A DNA stretch of 64,000 nt from Mesorhizobium sp. GTDB lineage: Bacteria; Pseudomonadota; Alphaproteobacteria; Rhizobiales; Rhizobiaceae. The translations under genes and the position numbers were made by a program. The notes below the pieces were generated by a model. It was not told the origin of the DNA, searched no databases, and saw only the letters and a list, made by a program, of their open reading frames with translations. Location: positions 2,934,001 through 2,998,000 of the forward strand of contig NZ_JAMLIG010000001.1 of assembly GCF_023954305.1 (NCBI RefSeq), written 5' to 3'. Shown here in pieces: positions 7,637 through 14,615 of this stretch. The number at the start of each line of letters is the position of its first letter. The stretch's first letter is position 1.

Positions 7637-9043
7637 TCATTTCACGCGCGACATCCGAACCGCCGCCATGCAGCCGACGAGCGCCAGCGGCAGGAAAGCG
7701 AGGAACAGCCAGCGCGCGACGCTCTCGGCCGTCTCGCCGGAAAGCCCGTCGGCGAAGCCGGTCGCGTTGGCGACGATCCCCGCCGCCGCCGCGCCCGTGG
7801 CATAGCCGATCCGCTGTAGCGCGGGGACCGCCGACGAGGCGATCGTGCTCTCTTCCGCGGGAGCCGACGCGACGATGATGCGTGTCGCGAACGGCCAGGC
7901 GATGCCGAAGCCGCCGCCCTGCAAGAGTGCGCAGAACAGGATCGCCGGGATATTGCCGGCCGGGATGGCAATGGAGAAGCCTGCAAGTCCCGCGGTGATC
8001 ATGAATGCGCCGCCGACGATGATCAGGCGCTCGTGGCGGGGAGGCGACCCTGCTACCAGGATCGACAGGATCGACCAGGCGATCGATTCGGCGGCGATGA
8101 TATAGCCGACGGTCAGGACCGGAATGCCGTGCAGGCTGGTCAGCAGCAGCGGCGCATAGATGGCGAAGGAGACGGTCGAGACGGAGAGGGCGGCCACCAT
8201 CGTCATGCCGGAGCCGAGCGATGTCGCCCAGTCGAACGGACGGCGCGGAAACAGGCGCGAACGCGGCATGAGAGCGTCGACCCTGAAGAACAGCGCGAGG
8301 CCGATCACGCCCGCGACGAAAAGCGCCGTCGAGCGGTACGGGCTCACGTCGACGCCGGCGAAGGCGATCAGGATCACGGCGCCTGCGAGCGTTGCCAGCG
8401 CGGCATAGGGGAAGGGCGGCGGCTCCGCGCCCGTGACCCGACGCGCCTCGGGCATTCGCAGCACCAGGAAGCTCACCGCCGCCATCGCGAAGCCGGCGAG
8501 GGTGAAGACGCCGAAGGCCCAGCGCCAGCCGAAGGCGGTCGAGATCAAAGCGCCGAGCAGCGGTCCGCCAAACGCCGCCACGCCCCAGATCGCCGACATA
8601 ATGGCGAAGAGTTGCGGCCATATCGAGCGGGGGAAGAGCCGTTCCACCGAGACGTAGGCAAGGGCGACCAGTCCTCCACCGCCCAGCCCTTCGATCAACC
8701 TGCCGGCCAGCAGGGTCGGCATGGTCGGCGCCAGGGCGCAGATCATCGCCCCACATCCATAGAGCACGGCCGCGCCCACCATGTTGCCGCGCAAAGATAC
8801 GTAGGAGACGAGTCGCCCGGCGGCGGCGCCTGCCACGATCGCGCCGAGTTCGTAGATGGCGAAGGTCCAGCCCACCAAGGTCACCCCGGCGAGGTCCCTG
8901 ACCATGGCCGGCATGATCGTCGCGATCATCGTTTCCATGGTGGCGTGCAGGAGAATGCCGAGGCTGATGAAACAGAACAGGCCGAGATCGCCGCTCGCCC
9001 AAAGCGCGCGCCAGTCGGTCTTGAGTGCGGGCTGGTCGGTCAC
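7637..9043 (-). CDS. MFS transporter, drug:H+ antiporter-like
   Basis: A 468-residue inner-membrane transporter of the major facilitator superfamily with about 14 hydrophobic segments. The central region carries GRLIEGLGGGGLVALAYV and a GGPLLGALISTAFGWRW segment, the pattern of motif C and following loop seen in drug:proton antiporters. Export of a toxic compound is the usual role of such proteins; no substrate can be named. It is convergent with the GNAT gene (16 nt gap) and stands alone. Confidence 0.85.
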   Translation of the reverse strand: MTDQPALKTDWRALWASGDLGLFCFISLGILLHATMETMIATIMPAMVRDLAGVTLVGWTFAIYELGAIVAGAAAGRLVSYVSLRGNMVGAAVLYGCGAMICALAPTMPTLLAGRLIEGLGGGGLVALAYVSVERLFPRSIWPQLFAIMSAIWGVAAFGGPLLGALISTAFGWRWAFGVFTLAGFAMAAVSFLVLRMPEARRVTGAEPPPFPYAALATLAGAVILIAFAGVDVSPYRSTALFVAGVIGLALFFRVDALMPRSRLFPRRPFDWATSLGSGMTMVAALSVSTVSFAIYAPLLLTSLHGIPVLTVGYIIAAESIAWSILSILVAGSPPRHERLIIVGGAFMITAGLAGFSIAIPAGNIPAILFCALLQGGGFGIAWPFATRIIVASAPAEESTIASSAVPALQRIGYATGAAAAGIVANATGFADGLSGETAESVARWLFLAFLPLALVGCMAAVRMSRVK

Positions 9044-9141
9044 GGATCTGGCGCCAGGATGAGACGCCAGCGGCTACACCGCCGCGATCGCCCGCGCAAC
9101 CGCCACGCCCGGCCGAAGATTTCGGCCAGACGCCTCCGGGA

Positions 9142-9621
9142 TCAGTTCCCGACGCTGCGCAGCTGGAACGAACTCACGCCGACGGCGAGGTTCAGTCCGG
9201 TCTGGGCCTCGACGCTCAGCGGCTGGAGCGTGAAGGAGGAACCGGAGCCTCCGACCAGAAGGTTGGCGCCGGCGCCGACCCCAACCGACGCGCCGGCGCT
9301 CGGTCCGACATAATCGCCGGCCAGCGCGCCCGGCGCATAGATGTTCGCCGTCGGCGCGAGCACCAGCCACTGCATGAAGCTGGTGCCCGTCGTGCCGATG
9401 TCGAGGCCGTACTTGCGCACCACGCCGAAATAGGTCTCAGGCGCGTTGGCGGTGTTGGCGGGGCGGAAAGTGCAGCTCAGATCCTTGGACGACCCGACGA
9501 TGAAGCCGGTGCCGCCTTCGATGACGCAGTCGAGCACGCCGAGTTCGACGCCCTGCGTCTGCGCCGAGGCGGGCAAGGCGAGAGCCGCGAAAACAAGGGC
9601 GGCGGGCAGGATCTTCTTCAT
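9142..9621 (-). CDS. DUF992-family exported protein
   Basis: From the ATG at 9621 (GGAG about 8 nt upstream) the product has 159 residues. It opens with a Sec signal peptide (MKKILPAALVFAALALPASA, cleavage before Q). The mature part shows the DUF992 pattern: GVLDC near the start, a second cysteine (LSCTF), YGLDIG, YVGPSAGASVGVGAGANLLVGG and LQPLSVEAQTGLNLA. The two cysteines may form a disulfide. The family is common in Hyphomicrobiales, is periplasmic, and has no known function. Confidence 0.85.
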   Translation of the reverse strand: MKKILPAALVFAALALPASAQTQGVELGVLDCVIEGGTGFIVGSSKDLSCTFRPANTANAPETYFGVVRKYGLDIGTTGTSFMQWLVLAPTANIYAPGALAGDYVGPSAGASVGVGAGANLLVGGSGSSFTLQPLSVEAQTGLNLAVGVSSFQLRSVGN

Positions 9622-9717
9622 CGCGACCACTCCGGGACCAACAATTGTACTAAGTATAGCAGAATGCCGGCGCCCAGGCATGGTTCCGCGCGAAGCCGAA
9701 CGGACGGGCGCCGCCGC

Positions 9718-10560
9718 TCAGACCTTCTTGGTGCGGGACAGGCCATCGACCGCCGGCTTGTAGTTCGGATCGAGCTGCACCGCGCGGGCATAGGATTTGG
9801 AGGCCCGCGCCTTGTCGCCGCGCCGTTCGTAGATCAGCGCCTGGTTGGCCCAGCTCTCGGCGAGATTGTCGTTGAGGCTGATCGCGGTGTTGAAATCGGC
9901 GAAGGCGTTGTCCTCGTCGCCGCGCGCCAGATAGGACAGGCCGCGGCCGTTGTAGGGCTCGGGCGAGCTGTTCGACATTGAGATCGCCCGCGAGAAATCC
10001 TCGATGGCGAACTCATGCTGGCCGCGGATCTGGTAGAGCAGGCCGCGGCGGTGATAGGCGCGCGGATCGGTCGTGTCGAGCTGGATCGCCCGCTCGAAAT
10101 CGTTGAAGGCTTCGTTGACGCGGCCGGTGGTGCGGTAGACCTCGCCGCGGCCGATATAGGCCGTATCGTAGCCCGAATTCAGCTGGATCGAGCGGTTGTA
10201 GTCGGCGATCGCCTCGGCGTTCTTTCCGAGGAAGCGATAGATCAGCCCGCGATTGGCATAGGCCTGGTAGAAGCCGGGATTGAGCTTGATGGCCGTGTTG
10301 AAATCGTCGAGCGCCTCGTTGTAGCGGCCGCCGCGGCCATAGGCGAAGCCGCGCACGTTGTAGGCTTCGGGATCGCGCGGATTGCGCTCGATCACGGCCG
10401 TCAGCGAAGCGATGTTCTCGGTCGATCCCTGCGCCGTCTCGACGGTCGCGATGCTGCTGATCGGCGTCGTCTCGCAGCCGGCGAGGCCGAGCGCGGCGAC
10501 CACCACCAGCGCAAATGCCGGGCTTTTCGCGGCGGAACGGTTGAGTGGCATTTCATTCAT
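9718..10560 (-). CDS. TPR-repeat lipoprotein
   Basis: A 280-residue protein with a lipoprotein signal (LAGC, lipidated Cys29) followed by about six tetratricopeptide repeats of 34 residues (from YNVRGFAYGRGGRYNEALDD to the C-terminus). TPR lipoproteins of this size act as scaffolds for envelope complexes. No partner is evident. It is the next minus-strand gene after rpsU, but a terminator lies between them, so it probably has its own promoter. Confidence 0.87.
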   Translation of the reverse strand: MNEMPLNRSAAKSPAFALVVVAALGLAGCETTPISSIATVETAQGSTENIASLTAVIERNPRDPEAYNVRGFAYGRGGRYNEALDDFNTAIKLNPGFYQAYANRGLIYRFLGKNAEAIADYNRSIQLNSGYDTAYIGRGEVYRTTGRVNEAFNDFERAIQLDTTDPRAYHRRGLLYQIRGQHEFAIEDFSRAISMSNSSPEPYNGRGLSYLARGDEDNAFADFNTAISLNDNLAESWANQALIYERRGDKARASKSYARAVQLDPNYKPAVDGLSRTKKV

Positions 10561-10648
10561 CGCAAGCGAATCCCTTCGACCTCTCGTCGGCTCCCCTGGC
10601 GTGCAGGAAGGCGCTTCGCTCCAGTGCCGCCTTGTCCCCGGGCATCGA

Positions 10649-10678
10649 AACGAAAATGGCGCGGTGTAGACCGCGCCA
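10649..10678 (-). terminator. Rho-independent terminator of rpsU
   Basis: On the minus strand, a perfect 8-bp stem TGGCGCGG (tctaca loop) CCGCGCCA is followed by TTTTCGTTTC. It lies 40 nt downstream of the rpsU stop. Confidence 0.8.
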
Positions 10679-10717
10679 CGTTCCTATGTCCCGAAAAGGA
10701 CGAAATAGCGGCGAAGG

Positions 10718-10969
10718 TCAGCGCGCCGCGGGGCGGGCAGCCACCGCCGGCTTCGGCGTCGGCGGCAGCAGGCCTTCGCGCTGCAGCTTCTTGCGCGCCA
10801 TCTTGCGGGCGCGGCGGATGCCTTCGGCCTTCTCGCGCGCACGCTTCTCCGAGGGCTTCTCGTAGTGGTCGCGCATCTTCATTTCGCGGAAGATGCCTTC
10901 GCGCTGCATCTTCTTCTTGAGCGCGCGGAGCGCCTGGTCAACATTGTTGTCGCGGACGAGTACCTGCAC
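10718..10969 (-). CDS. rpsU: 30S ribosomal protein S21
   Basis: S21 binds late to the small subunit and aids initiation. The coding frame starts at a GTG at 10969 (MQVLVRDNNVDQALRALKKK) with AGGA about 7 nt upstream; longer readings only add non-conserved residues. The protein has 83 residues: the conserved S21 core (about 1-60, with EKPSEKRAREKAE) and a Pro/Ala-rich basic tail typical of alphaproteobacteria. Confidence 0.97.
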   Translation of the reverse strand: MQVLVRDNNVDQALRALKKKMQREGIFREMKMRDHYEKPSEKRAREKAEGIRRARKMARKKLQREGLLPPTPKPAVAARPAAR

Positions 10970-11071
10970 GTTTGATCCTGTGGTTCGAACCTTGGCCCGA
11001 CGCTTTCGTTCAAGCCGCCAGCGGCCCAACGAAATACGTCCGCGATGGGCTCCCCACCGCGAAGTGCGCGG

Positions 11072-11100
11072 CTGTTAGCAGAATCATCGATACTTGTCGA
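11072..11100 (-). promoter_or_regulatory. Candidate rpsU promoter
   Basis: On the minus strand TCGACA (11100-11095) and TAACAG (11077-11072) are 17 nt apart, about 100 nt before the rpsU start. The -10 match is weak. Confidence 0.25.
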
Positions 11101-11203
11101 GGGTCTATTCCGGCCTGCCGCGCTTCGGGGTGGACTTTGCGCCGCGCCGCCTGTATTCGGCGCCTCCCCTCGCTCGCGCCAGCATCCCGAACGGAGCCAG
11201 ACC

Positions 11204-12460
11204 ATGCAGACCAGCTTCGGCGGGATCGACTTCGGCACGTCGAATTCGACCGTCGGCGTTATCCGCGACGGGCGCCCGCGCCTCGTCGCGCTCGAGGGCG
11301 GCCATGTCACCCTGCCGAGCGCCGTCTTCTTCAACTTCGAGGACGACCGCACTTATTACGGTCGCCGCGCCATCGAGGACTATACGCTCAACTCCGAGGG
11401 CCGCCTGCTGCGCGCGCTGAAGAGCGTGCTCGGCAGTTCGCTGATCCACGAGAAGACGCGGATCAAGGCGAGGTCGATGCTCTTCACCGACATCATCGGC
11501 CTGTTCCTCAAGCATCTGAAGACCCGGCTCGACGAAGCCGCCGGCGACGATGTCGGCCGCGTCGTGCTCGGCCGGCCGGTACATTTCGTCGACGGCGACG
11601 AGACGGCCGACCGCGCGGCGCAATCGCAACTGGAACTGGCGGCCCGCGCGCAGGGCTTCCGCGACATCGAATTCCAGTTCGAGCCGATCGCGGCGGCGCT
11701 CGACTACGAGCAGAGCGTGTCGGGCGAGGAGCTGGCGCTGATCGTCGACATCGGCGGCGGCACGTCCGACTTTTCCATCGTCCGGGTCTCCCCCGACGGC
11801 GCGCGGCGGGCAGACCGCAAGGGCGACGTGCTCGCCAATTCGGGCGTCCACGTTGGCGGCACGGATTTCGACCGGCTGATCAGCATCACGACGGTCATGC
11901 GGGCGCTCGGCTACGGCACCCCGACGAAGGACGGCAAGCGCAACCTGCCGGTCTCCTATTTCAACGACCTCGCCACCTGGCAGCGGATCAACCAGCTCTA
12001 TTCGAACAAGGCGATAACCGATCTGCGCCAGATCCGCCAGGAGGCGGCCGAGCCGCACCTGGTCGAGCGGATGATCGACATCGTCCGCCACCGCCAGGGC
12101 CATGCCCTCGCCGGCCGCGTTGAACAGGCCAAGATCGAGCTGACCACACGCACCGCGACGAGCATCCACCTGCCGCTCGCCGGCGAAATGGTCGACATCG
12201 CGCTGACGCAGGAGCGGATGAACGCGGCGATCGCGCCGGCGACCGCCCGCGTCGTCGACACCGCCGCGGCGACGGTCCGCGACGCTGGCCTTGTGCCCGC
12301 TCAGATCGAGACGCTGTTCCTCACCGGCGGCTCGACCGCCATCCCGCAGCTGCGCGACGCCATCCGCGCGCTTTTCCCGCAAGCGCGCGTCGTCGAGGGC
12401 GACGCCTTCGGCAGCGTCGGACTTGGCCTCGCGCTCGACGCGCAGCGCAGGTTCGGATAG
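11204..12460 (+). CDS. Hsp70-family ATPase (YegD-like)
   Basis: From the ATG at 11204 this is a 418-residue protein with the actin/Hsp70 ATPase fold but too short to hold a full DnaK substrate-binding domain. Visible motifs are phosphate-1 (GIDFGTSNST, about 7-16), phosphate-2 (DIGGGTSDF, about 182-190) and the adenosine loop (LTGGSTAIPQL, from about 373). YegD-like proteins are putative chaperones of unknown client. The upstream in-frame extension to 11045 lacks similarity and overlaps the likely promoter region. It is divergent from rpsU. Confidence 0.88.
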   Translation: MQTSFGGIDFGTSNSTVGVIRDGRPRLVALEGGHVTLPSAVFFNFEDDRTYYGRRAIEDYTLNSEGRLLRALKSVLGSSLIHEKTRIKARSMLFTDIIGLFLKHLKTRLDEAAGDDVGRVVLGRPVHFVDGDETADRAAQSQLELAARAQGFRDIEFQFEPIAAALDYEQSVSGEELALIVDIGGGTSDFSIVRVSPDGARRADRKGDVLANSGVHVGGTDFDRLISITTVMRALGYGTPTKDGKRNLPVSYFNDLATWQRINQLYSNKAITDLRQIRQEAAEPHLVERMIDIVRHRQGHALAGRVEQAKIELTTRTATSIHLPLAGEMVDIALTQERMNAAIAPATARVVDTAAATVRDAGLVPAQIETLFLTGGSTAIPQLRDAIRALFPQARVVEGDAFGSVGLGLALDAQRRFG

Positions 12461-12638
12461 TCCGCTCGGGGCGCGCTGGGCCGGTCGCCATGTCGCACCC
12501 CCGGCTCCCCGCCACGGCGCAAAACGGCAAGCGCCGTCGCAAACAGCGCAATTGCTTCCCGCGCTTTTTCGCTAGTGATACGCTGAGCGTTCCGGGGCGA
12601 AACGACGCGCCGCCGCAGACCGTCCAGAGGCCAGTTTC

Positions 12639-13892
12639 ATGCGCAAATACTCCGTGTTCGCGATTGCCCGCGAGGCCATGCGCGCCCACAAAGGCTGGGA
12701 CGCCCAGTGGTCGTCGCCTGAGCCGCGCGCCGAATACGACGTCATCATCGTCGGCGCGGGCGGGCACGGTCTGGCGACGGCTTATTACCTGGCCAAGAAC
12801 CACGGCATCACCAACATCGCGGTGCTGGAAAAGGGCTGGCTCGGCGGCGGCAACACCGGCCGCAACACGACCATCATCCGCTCCAACTACCTCTACGACG
12901 AGTCTGCCGGCATCTACGACCACGCCGTGAAGCTGTGGGACGGGCTGTCGCAGGATCTGAACTACAACGTCATGTATTCCGCCCGCGGCGTGATGATGCT
13001 GGCGCATAACGTCCATGACGTTCAGTCCCTGAAGCGCCACGTGCATGCCAACCGGCTGAACGGCATCGACAATGAATGGCTGACGCCCGAGCAGGCCAAG
13101 GCCTACTGCCCGCCGCTGAACATCTCGAAGGACGCGCGCTATCCCGTGGTCGGCGCCACGCTGCAGCGGCGCGGCGGCACCGCCCGCCACGACGCTGTCG
13201 CCTGGGGCTATGCGCGCGCGGCGTCGGACCGCGGCGTCCACATCATCCAGAACTGCGAGGTCAAGGGCATCCGCCGCTCCGCCAACGGCCACGTCACCGG
13301 CGTCGAGACGACGCGCGGCTTCATCGGCGCGAAGAAGGTCGGCGTGGTGGCCGCCGGGCACTCCTCGGTGATCATGCAGATGGCCGACGTGCGCATGCCG
13401 CTCGAAAGCTATCCGCTTCAGGCGCTGGTGTCAGAGCCGGTGAAACCGATCTTTCCCTGCGTGGTCATGTCCAACACGGTGCATGCCTACATTTCCCAGT
13501 CCGACAAGGGCGAACTGGTGATCGGCGCCGGCACCGACCAGTACATCTCCTATTCGCAGACCGGCGGGCTGCACATCCTGACGCATACGCTCGACGCCAT
13601 CTGCGAGATGTTCCCGATCTTCGGGCGCATGAAGATGCTGCGCTCCTGGGGCGGCATCGTCGACGTCACGCCCGACCGCTCGCCGATCCTCGCCAAGACG
13701 CCCGTGCCGGGCCTCTACGTCAATTGCGGCTGGGGCACGGGCGGGTTCAAGGCGACGCCGGGCTCGGGCCATGTCTTCGCCCACACCATCGCCAACGACA
13801 ATCCGCACCCGATCAATGCCGGCTTCACCCTGGAGCGCTTCCGCTCCGGCCGGCTGATCGACGAGGCGGCGGCCGCCGCCGTGGCGCACTGA
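12639..13892 (+). CDS. soxB: Sarcosine oxidase subunit beta
   Basis: The beta subunit of heterotetrameric sarcosine oxidase binds FAD and covalent FMN and oxidatively demethylates sarcosine to glycine. The 417-residue protein has the FAD dinucleotide fold near residues 35-44 (VIIVGAGGHG) and the TARHDAVAWGYAR segment whose His184 lies at the expected covalent-FMN position. It ends with the usual GWGTGGFKATPGSG region. It opens the soxB-X-soxD-soxA-soxG operon, whose genes all overlap or nearly touch. This feeds methyl groups into tetrahydrofolate and supports growth on choline, betaine or sarcosine. Confidence 0.96.
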   Translation: MRKYSVFAIAREAMRAHKGWDAQWSSPEPRAEYDVIIVGAGGHGLATAYYLAKNHGITNIAVLEKGWLGGGNTGRNTTIIRSNYLYDESAGIYDHAVKLWDGLSQDLNYNVMYSARGVMMLAHNVHDVQSLKRHVHANRLNGIDNEWLTPEQAKAYCPPLNISKDARYPVVGATLQRRGGTARHDAVAWGYARAASDRGVHIIQNCEVKGIRRSANGHVTGVETTRGFIGAKKVGVVAAGHSSVIMQMADVRMPLESYPLQALVSEPVKPIFPCVVMSNTVHAYISQSDKGELVIGAGTDQYISYSQTGGLHILTHTLDAICEMFPIFGRMKMLRSWGGIVDVTPDRSPILAKTPVPGLYVNCGWGTGGFKATPGSGHVFAHTIANDNPHPINAGFTLERFRSGRLIDEAAAAAVAH

Positions 13893-14305
13893 TGCGTATT
13901 GCGTCGCCCCTCATCGTGCTGCTGCTGGCGACGCTCCCGGCCGGGCCTGCCTTTGCGCAGATCATTCCCGACCCGGCGAAGTTCCGCACCCAGGTTATCT
14001 CCAGGACGACGACCGAACGCAACTGGCCCTTCTCGGTCGATACGGGCTTGCTCGCCTGTGTGTGGGATTTCGGCCAACGCATGACCTTCTTCATAGAAGA
14101 TCTGCCGCCCGGACCCGATCGGCGACAGCTTTTCCTGTCGGTCAACCCTTTGATGCTGCTGGTCGGCAATCTGCCGAACCGCAGCCTGTTCGCCGAGGGT
14201 CTCACCGACGAGCAGATCGTGCGCCAGACCATGCACTACCTCGTCATCGCGGAAAAGCTCTGCGATCTGCCTCCCGGAATCCATCTTCGCGACGGTGCAA
14301 CATAG
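13892..14305 (+). CDS. Unknown exported protein inside the sarcosine oxidase operon
   Basis: This 137-residue protein has a clear Sec signal peptide (about 1-22, ending in PAFAQ) and a mature part with just two cysteines (56 and 124), likely joined in a periplasmic disulfide. Its ATG overlaps the soxB stop by 1 nt (TGATG) and soxD begins 13 nt after its end, so it is cotranscribed and probably translationally coupled. Cytoplasmic sarcosine oxidase has no known exported subunit. I do not recognise the family; a lysozyme-inhibitor-like or stress protein cannot be excluded. Confidence 0.7.
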   Translation: MRIASPLIVLLLATLPAGPAFAQIIPDPAKFRTQVISRTTTERNWPFSVDTGLLACVWDFGQRMTFFIEDLPPGPDRRQLFLSVNPLMLLVGNLPNRSLFAEGLTDEQIVRQTMHYLVIAEKLCDLPPGIHLRDGAT

Positions 14306-14318
14306 GCCGGAGTCCCCA

Positions 14319-14615
14319 ATGCTTCTGATCCACTGCCCCTATTGCGAGGAAGACCGGCCGGAACTCGAGTTCCGCAATGCCGGCGAGGCGCATATCGCGC
14401 GGCCGGAGAACATCGCGGAGATTTCCGACGAGGAGTTCGCCCAGTTCTTCTTCATCCGCTCCAATCCCAAGGGCCTGATCTACGAGCGCTGGCGCCACAT
14501 CCACGGCTGCGCCCGCTTCTTCAACGCGGTGCGCGACAGCGTCTCCGACAAGTTCCTGATGACCTACAAGGCCGGCGAGAAGAAGCCGGCGGTGAAGGCG
14601 GGAGAGAAGGCATGA
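14319..14615 (+). CDS. soxD: Sarcosine oxidase subunit delta
   Basis: The small zinc-binding subunit of heterotetrameric sarcosine oxidase has 98 residues, the usual size. Zinc ligands are visible as C6 and C9 (HCPYC) and H60 and C64 (WRHIHGCARF). The ATG at 14319 opens the conserved LLIHCPYC start; the longer reading from 14295 is not needed. It overlaps soxA by 4 nt (ATGA). Confidence 0.95.
   Translation: MLLIHCPYCEEDRPELEFRNAGEAHIARPENIAEISDEEFAQFFFIRSNPKGLIYERWRHIHGCARFFNAVRDSVSDKFLMTYKAGEKKPAVKAGEKA

Noticed and set aside
10975..11000. GTGGTTCGAACC-like segment as a tRNA T-arm
   Set aside because: No acceptor stem, anticodon arm or CCA-side pairing could be built around it; it lies in the rpsU leader.
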